Source of the DNA: a bacterium
GTDB taxonomy: Bacteria; UBP14; UBA6098; B30-G16
Reading direction: 5' to 3'
Length of the DNA: 8,311 bases
Assembly (NCBI GenBank): GCA_027064665.1
Contig: JAMOPH010000338.1
Span: 1-8,311, forward strand
In this document: in pieces, positions 5,455 to 8,311 of the stretch
Numbering within the stretch: the stretch's first letter is position 1
Layout of the letters: the number at the start of each line of letters is the position of its first letter
Position numbers and translations under genes: made by a program
The notes under the pieces: model-generated
Told to the model about the DNA's origin: nothing
The model's input: only the letters and a program-made list of their open reading frames with translations
Database searches by the model: none

Positions 5455-5484
5455 TTGATTTGCACACAATTTGAAATAGTTTTG
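5455..5484 (+). promoter_or_regulatory. Candidate promoter directly before the MCE gene
   Basis: TTG (5455-5457) is followed after 19 bases by TAGTTTTG (5477-5484), an exact match to the Bacteroidota -7 consensus TAnnTTTG. As sigma-70 it reads TTGATT-N16-TAGTTT, which is weaker. The start site would fall at about 5489-5491, on top of the ATG at 5490, which implies a leaderless mRNA or a start further in. Confidence 0.4.
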
Positions 5485-5489
5485 GTTTG

Positions 5490-6467
5490 ATGACCCATAG
5501 GAAGAAATATGCGGATAGGAAAATTGCCGTTGGCGGGCTGATAACCGCGGCACTTCTGCTGTCGCTGGTGGCGATAATTATCATCAGCGGGCAGGAGGGA
5601 TTGTTGCGCAGCCGCTATGAACTTCGCACCCGTATGGACCGCGTCAATGGACTGCAGGTGGGTGCCCCGGTGTGGCTTGCGGGCGTCAATGTCGGCACGG
5701 TGTCGGATATCCGCTTTTTCCACGAAAAGGAGACCGGCAAGACCAAAATTGAGGTCCGGATGAAGATAAAAAAGAGCGTGCAGGACCTAATCCGCGCCGA
5801 TAGCCGCGCCAGAATTGGAACCCTCGGCCTTCTGGGCGACAAATATATCGCAATATCCCTCGGTTCCCCCGACGCACCGGTTCTCAAAGACAAAGATTAT
5901 ATCCAGAGCACAAACCCGGTTGATTTTGAGGAGATGATTTCCCGAAGTATCGGCGTGGTGGATGACATAACGGCAACGGTAGAGCACATAAAGAGTGTTG
6001 CGGAGAAAACGGACAAAGGCGCGGGGACACTCGGTAAACTGATAAACGAACCATCCCTGTATTTTGACTTTGAGGATTTCTTCAAATCCGTGGAGAAACT
6101 GGTAAAGCAGGTTGAGAACAGCGAGGGCACCGTGGGGCTTTTGTTCAACGACCCGTCGCTGTATCGTAATCTTGATTCAGCGCTGGCGGAAATTTCCGCT
6201 CTGGCGGACACCCTCAAATCCGGCAACGGAACCCTCAAAAAACTTCTCCGCGACCCCGCCCTCTACGACAATATGATGGCTTCGGTGGCGCGAATTGACT
6301 CCCTCATCAAAATGATTCAGAAGGGCGAGGGCACCGCCGGACAACTCATCAGCAACCGCGAACTTTACGATAAACTCCGCTCCACTGCCGAGTCGCTTGA
6401 CTCCCTCATCCAGGAAATCAAAAAACACCCCTCCAAATATCTCAAGGTCAAAGTCAGCATATTCTGA
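5490..6467 (+). CDS. MCE/MlaD-family lipid-transport protein with 34-residue C-terminal repeats (325 aa)
   Basis: The N-terminus is short and basic (THRKKYADRK), followed by a membrane anchor at about 12-33 (IAVGGLITAALLLSLVAIIIIS). The MCE domain runs from about 43 to 126: YELRTRMDRVNGLQVGAPVWLAGVNVGTVSDI, then RIGTLGLLGDKYIAIS. MCE proteins form hexameric periplasmic rings that pass phospholipids between membranes with an MlaE/MlaF ABC transporter. The C-terminal region (177-312) is four tandem 34-residue helical units, each starting G-x-G-T and ending in LY, then a final HPSKYLKVKVSIF tail. The start chosen is ATG 5490; a TTG lies one codon earlier. No ribosome binding site is visible. No mlaE or mlaF is present in the window. 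lspA ends 63 bp upstream, and recN begins one base after this gene's stop, so the two genes are tightly coupled. Confidence 0.9.
   Translation: MTHRKKYADRKIAVGGLITAALLLSLVAIIIISGQEGLLRSRYELRTRMDRVNGLQVGAPVWLAGVNVGTVSDIRFFHEKETGKTKIEVRMKIKKSVQDLIRADSRARIGTLGLLGDKYIAISLGSPDAPVLKDKDYIQSTNPVDFEEMISRSIGVVDDITATVEHIKSVAEKTDKGAGTLGKLINEPSLYFDFEDFFKSVEKLVKQVENSEGTVGLLFNDPSLYRNLDSALAEISALADTLKSGNGTLKKLLRDPALYDNMMASVARIDSLIKMIQKGEGTAGQLISNRELYDKLRSTAESLDSLIQEIKKHPSKYLKVKVSIF
6018..6425 (+). repeat. Four tandem 102-bp (34-residue) coding repeats in the MCE gene
   Basis: The units begin GAGTLGKLINEPSLY, SEGTVGLLFNDPSLY, GNGTLKKLLRDPALY and GEGTAGQLISNRELY. Their threonines fall at residues 180, 214, 248 and 282, an exact spacing of 34 each time. 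The rest of each unit is an amphipathic helix with small and aliphatic residues. Unit 4 is the most diverged and lacks the DP. Similarity is at the protein level; the DNA has diverged. Confidence 0.85.
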
Positions 6468-6468
6468 T

Positions 6469-8112
6469 ATGTTGCAGGAACTGCACATAGAGCGCTATGC
6501 GATAATAGACCGCGCGGATATCCAGTTCGGCGAGGGTCTGAATGTGATAACCGGCGAGACGGGGGCGGGGAAATCGCTCATTGTGGGCGCGATAAAGTTG
6601 GTTCTGGGCGAGCGCGGTGGAAGCGCCAAAATCGCCCCGGGCGCAAAGGATATGTTCATCTCCGCAAGGTTTCTGCCCAACGAGGCGGCAAAAAAATTCC
6701 TGGCGGATTTTGACCCCGAATGCGAGGAAATCATAATTTCCCGGCGGATAACCGCCGTGGGGCGGAGTTATTTCTGGGTCAACGGGCGCCCGGCAACCGC
6801 CGATTTCGTCCGGGAATTAGGCGATTTTTTAGTGGATATCCACGGACAGCACGCCCACCAGTTGCTCTTTAAGCCCTCGCACCACCTTGACCTTTTAGAT
6901 GAGTTCGCCGGCACGCGGGAAATCCGCGCACAACTTGCGGAGAAATTCCGCGAGTGGGAGAAAATCTCCCGTGAGATTAAGGACCTCCGCGCCCGCCGGG
7001 ATGAGATTCTTCGCCAGCAGAGACTTACGCAGTTTGAGTTGGAGGAACTGACCGCCGCCGACCTTTCCGACCCGGACGAGGAATCCCAACTTGAGGCGCG
7101 CCTTGCAGAAATTGAATCCGCGGAACAAATTCTGGAATTTGCGGGCAAACTCTCGCAGGCGGCGGTTGAGGGCGAGGGAAGTATCGCCGAGATTGCGGGA
7201 ATTCTGCGCGCCGATGCCGAAAAACTGGCGCACATCCCCGCGGTGGCGGAAACTCTGGAGCACTTTGACACGATTCTGGCGGTCTGCGACGAACTGGGGC
7301 GAATCGCCGAAAAACTCGCCCGGATTGAATACGACCCCGCCGAGGCGGAGCAAATCCGGCAGAGGCTGACACTCTTGGGGGAACTTCAGCGGAAATACGG
7401 CAAAACCCTCGCAGAACTCATCCAATACCGCGACCAGTTGGCTCAGCGCAGCATTGATGACGAGGGAATCGACGAGCGGATAGAGCGCCTTGAGACACAA
7501 AAGCGCGCACTGGAAAAGGAACTTTCCGAAGTCGGCGGGGAACTTTCGCGGAGGCGGCAGGAAGCGGCGGAAAAATTTGCCTCAGCGGTGGAGGAGCAAC
7601 TGGCGGACCTCGCTCTGGAAAACGCCCGCTTTGAGGTCCATTTTGAGCGCACACCTGACCAGAGCAGCCCGTTTCAATTAGATGGGGAAAAATTTGCCCT
7701 GACCCCTGCGGGATTTGAGCGGGCAGAATTTCTGTTCTCGGCGAATCCGGGATATCCACCGCAGGAGTTGAGGAAAATTGCCTCCGGCGGGGAACTCTCG
7801 CGTCTGGCACTGGCGATAAAGTTGGTTATGCCCACAGCGGACCTGGTCGCCTGCTCGGTTTTTGACGAGATAGACGCCGGCATCGGAGGACAGACAGCAA
7901 TTCGCGTGGCGGAAAAACTTGCCGAACTTGCTCGCGGGCGTCAGGTTATCGTGATTTCGCATCTTCCGCCGGTGGCGCGCCGGGCAAATGTCCACATCAG
8001 GGTGGAAAAGTTCGTCGCAAACGGAGGCACAAAGATAGAAATAAGACAACTGCTCCCCCACGAGCGGGAGAAGGAACTCCGGAGGATGATGGCGCTGGAA
8101 TCGGAGCCATAA
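6469..8112 (+). CDS. recN: DNA repair protein RecN (547 aa)
   Basis: RecN is an SMC-like ATPase that acts in double-strand break repair, binding and holding DNA ends or sister chromatids. The Walker A motif is GETGAGKS (29-36). HGQHAHQLLF (125-134) is the conserved block that follows the N-terminal ATPase lobe. Two helical coiled-coil arms span about 150-225 and 330-385. The ABC signature is ASGGELSR (438-445), Walker B is VFDEIDAGIGG (464-474), and the switch segment is VISHLPPVARRA (495-506). The length is normal for the family. Most RecN proteins have THLPQVA at the switch, so SHLPPVARR is somewhat divergent. The ATG at 6469 begins one base after the MCE stop, and MLQELHIERYAIID is the usual RecN N-terminus. 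The frame is open upstream to 6397 but only inside the MCE gene. Expression is probably by translational coupling; no SOS box is visible. Confidence 0.96.
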   Translation: MLQELHIERYAIIDRADIQFGEGLNVITGETGAGKSLIVGAIKLVLGERGGSAKIAPGAKDMFISARFLPNEAAKKFLADFDPECEEIIISRRITAVGRSYFWVNGRPATADFVRELGDFLVDIHGQHAHQLLFKPSHHLDLLDEFAGTREIRAQLAEKFREWEKISREIKDLRARRDEILRQQRLTQFELEELTAADLSDPDEESQLEARLAEIESAEQILEFAGKLSQAAVEGEGSIAEIAGILRADAEKLAHIPAVAETLEHFDTILAVCDELGRIAEKLARIEYDPAEAEQIRQRLTLLGELQRKYGKTLAELIQYRDQLAQRSIDDEGIDERIERLETQKRALEKELSEVGGELSRRRQEAAEKFASAVEEQLADLALENARFEVHFERTPDQSSPFQLDGEKFALTPAGFERAEFLFSANPGYPPQELRKIASGGELSRLALAIKLVMPTADLVACSVFDEIDAGIGGQTAIRVAEKLAELARGRQVIVISHLPPVARRANVHIRVEKFVANGGTKIEIRQLLPHEREKELRRMMALESEP

Positions 8113-8161
8113 GCCCGGAAAGTCGTTGCCAATCTGCTGAAAATCCAACAAATTACTTCTT

Positions 8162-8311
8162 ATGTCGGGGCGAGGTTTGAACATTCTTCTGGTGAGCACA
8201 TTCTACTATGCCCGCGGCGGTGCGCCGGTATATGTTATAAAACTTGAGCAATTTCTGCGTGATGCCGGACACAATCCGATTATATTTTCAATGAAATCTC
8301 CACAAAATCTG
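8162..8311 (+). CDS. N-terminal part of a family-4-like glycosyltransferase (3' end outside window)
   Basis: Fifty codons remain open to the right edge. The sequence NILLVSTFYYARGGAPVYV, then KLEQFLRDAGHNPIIFS, is the characteristic N-terminal beta-strand, glycine-rich loop and helix of GT-B glycosyltransferases of the GT4 type. Residues such as GGAPVY match the GGAE/GGAxxY position of that family. A sugar-transfer role in surface polysaccharide or lipopolysaccharide synthesis is likely; donor and acceptor are unknown. ATG 8162 is the first start, but it has no ribosome binding site. The in-frame TTG at 8177, preceded by GGGGCGAGG, would give the more usual start just before NILLV. It lies 49 bp after recN and may be co-transcribed. 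The short gap 8113-8161 shows no terminator. Confidence 0.8.
   Translation, partial: MSGRGLNILLVSTFYYARGGAPVYVIKLEQFLRDAGHNPIIFSMKSPQNL

Noticed and set aside
6397..6468. Upstream start for RecN
   Set aside because: It lies within the end of the MCE gene. The ATG at 6469 gives the standard RecN N-terminus.
7025..7500. Long antisense frames within recN
   Set aside because: They are shadows of a GC-rich gene with strong third-position bias. The products are Arg/Ser/Pro-rich without domains.
1..8311. Prophage, insertion sequence, toxin-antitoxin or defence island
   Set aside because: No transposase, integrase, phage structural, toxin or nuclease-defence motifs were seen on either strand. The genes are mainly housekeeping, envelope or conserved hypothetical. 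A tRNA is present, but I saw no integrase gene and no direct repeat of its 3' end in the window.

Overview
This is an 8.3 kb chromosomal window from a bacterium of moderate-to-high G+C. It most likely comes from an uncultured lineage of, or near, the FCB group (Bacteroidota/Fibrobacterota and neighbouring candidate phyla such as WOR-3, Zixibacteria or Cloacimonadota). Three things point that way: a secreted phosphoesterase ending in what looks like a type IX secretion (Por) sorting domain, a DUF4388/PatA-like protein, and promoter candidates of the form TTG-N18/19-TAnnTTT. Unlike typical Bacteroidota, several genes carry strong AGGAGG-type ribosome binding sites. The assignment is inference and cannot be pinned to a phylum from this sequence alone.

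Layout, left to right. (1) 2-358: the C-terminal end of an unrecognised plus-strand gene. (2) 359-684: no gene, but a cluster of four copies of a REP-like palindromic repeat in both orientations. (3) 685-2961, all minus strand: a DUF4388 regulator-like gene, a small exported or membrane protein 27 bp behind it, and then an HD-domain phosphohydrolase after a 144 bp gap that holds two hairpins and a promoter-like site. (4) 3141-3593, plus strand: a small two-helix membrane protein with a very basic N-terminus, then tRNA-Asp(GTC) with its own promoter and poly-T terminator. (5) 3599-4813, minus strand and converging on the tRNA: a secreted calcineurin-like phosphoesterase. (6) 4935-8311, plus strand: lspA (lipoprotein signal peptidase), an MCE/MlaD-family lipid-transport protein with a 34-residue tandem repeat, recN (DNA repair) one base behind it, and the start of a family-4-like glycosyltransferase.

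The right-hand genes fit an envelope-biogenesis neighbourhood (lipoprotein processing, lipid trafficking, surface glycan synthesis) with recN embedded in it. I see no CRISPR array, prophage, insertion sequence or defence island, and no clear new multi-gene system. The most unusual items are the exact 34-residue repeats of the MCE protein, the repeat cluster, the tRNA whose extended acceptor stem appears to be its own terminator, and the DUF4388/membrane-protein pair.
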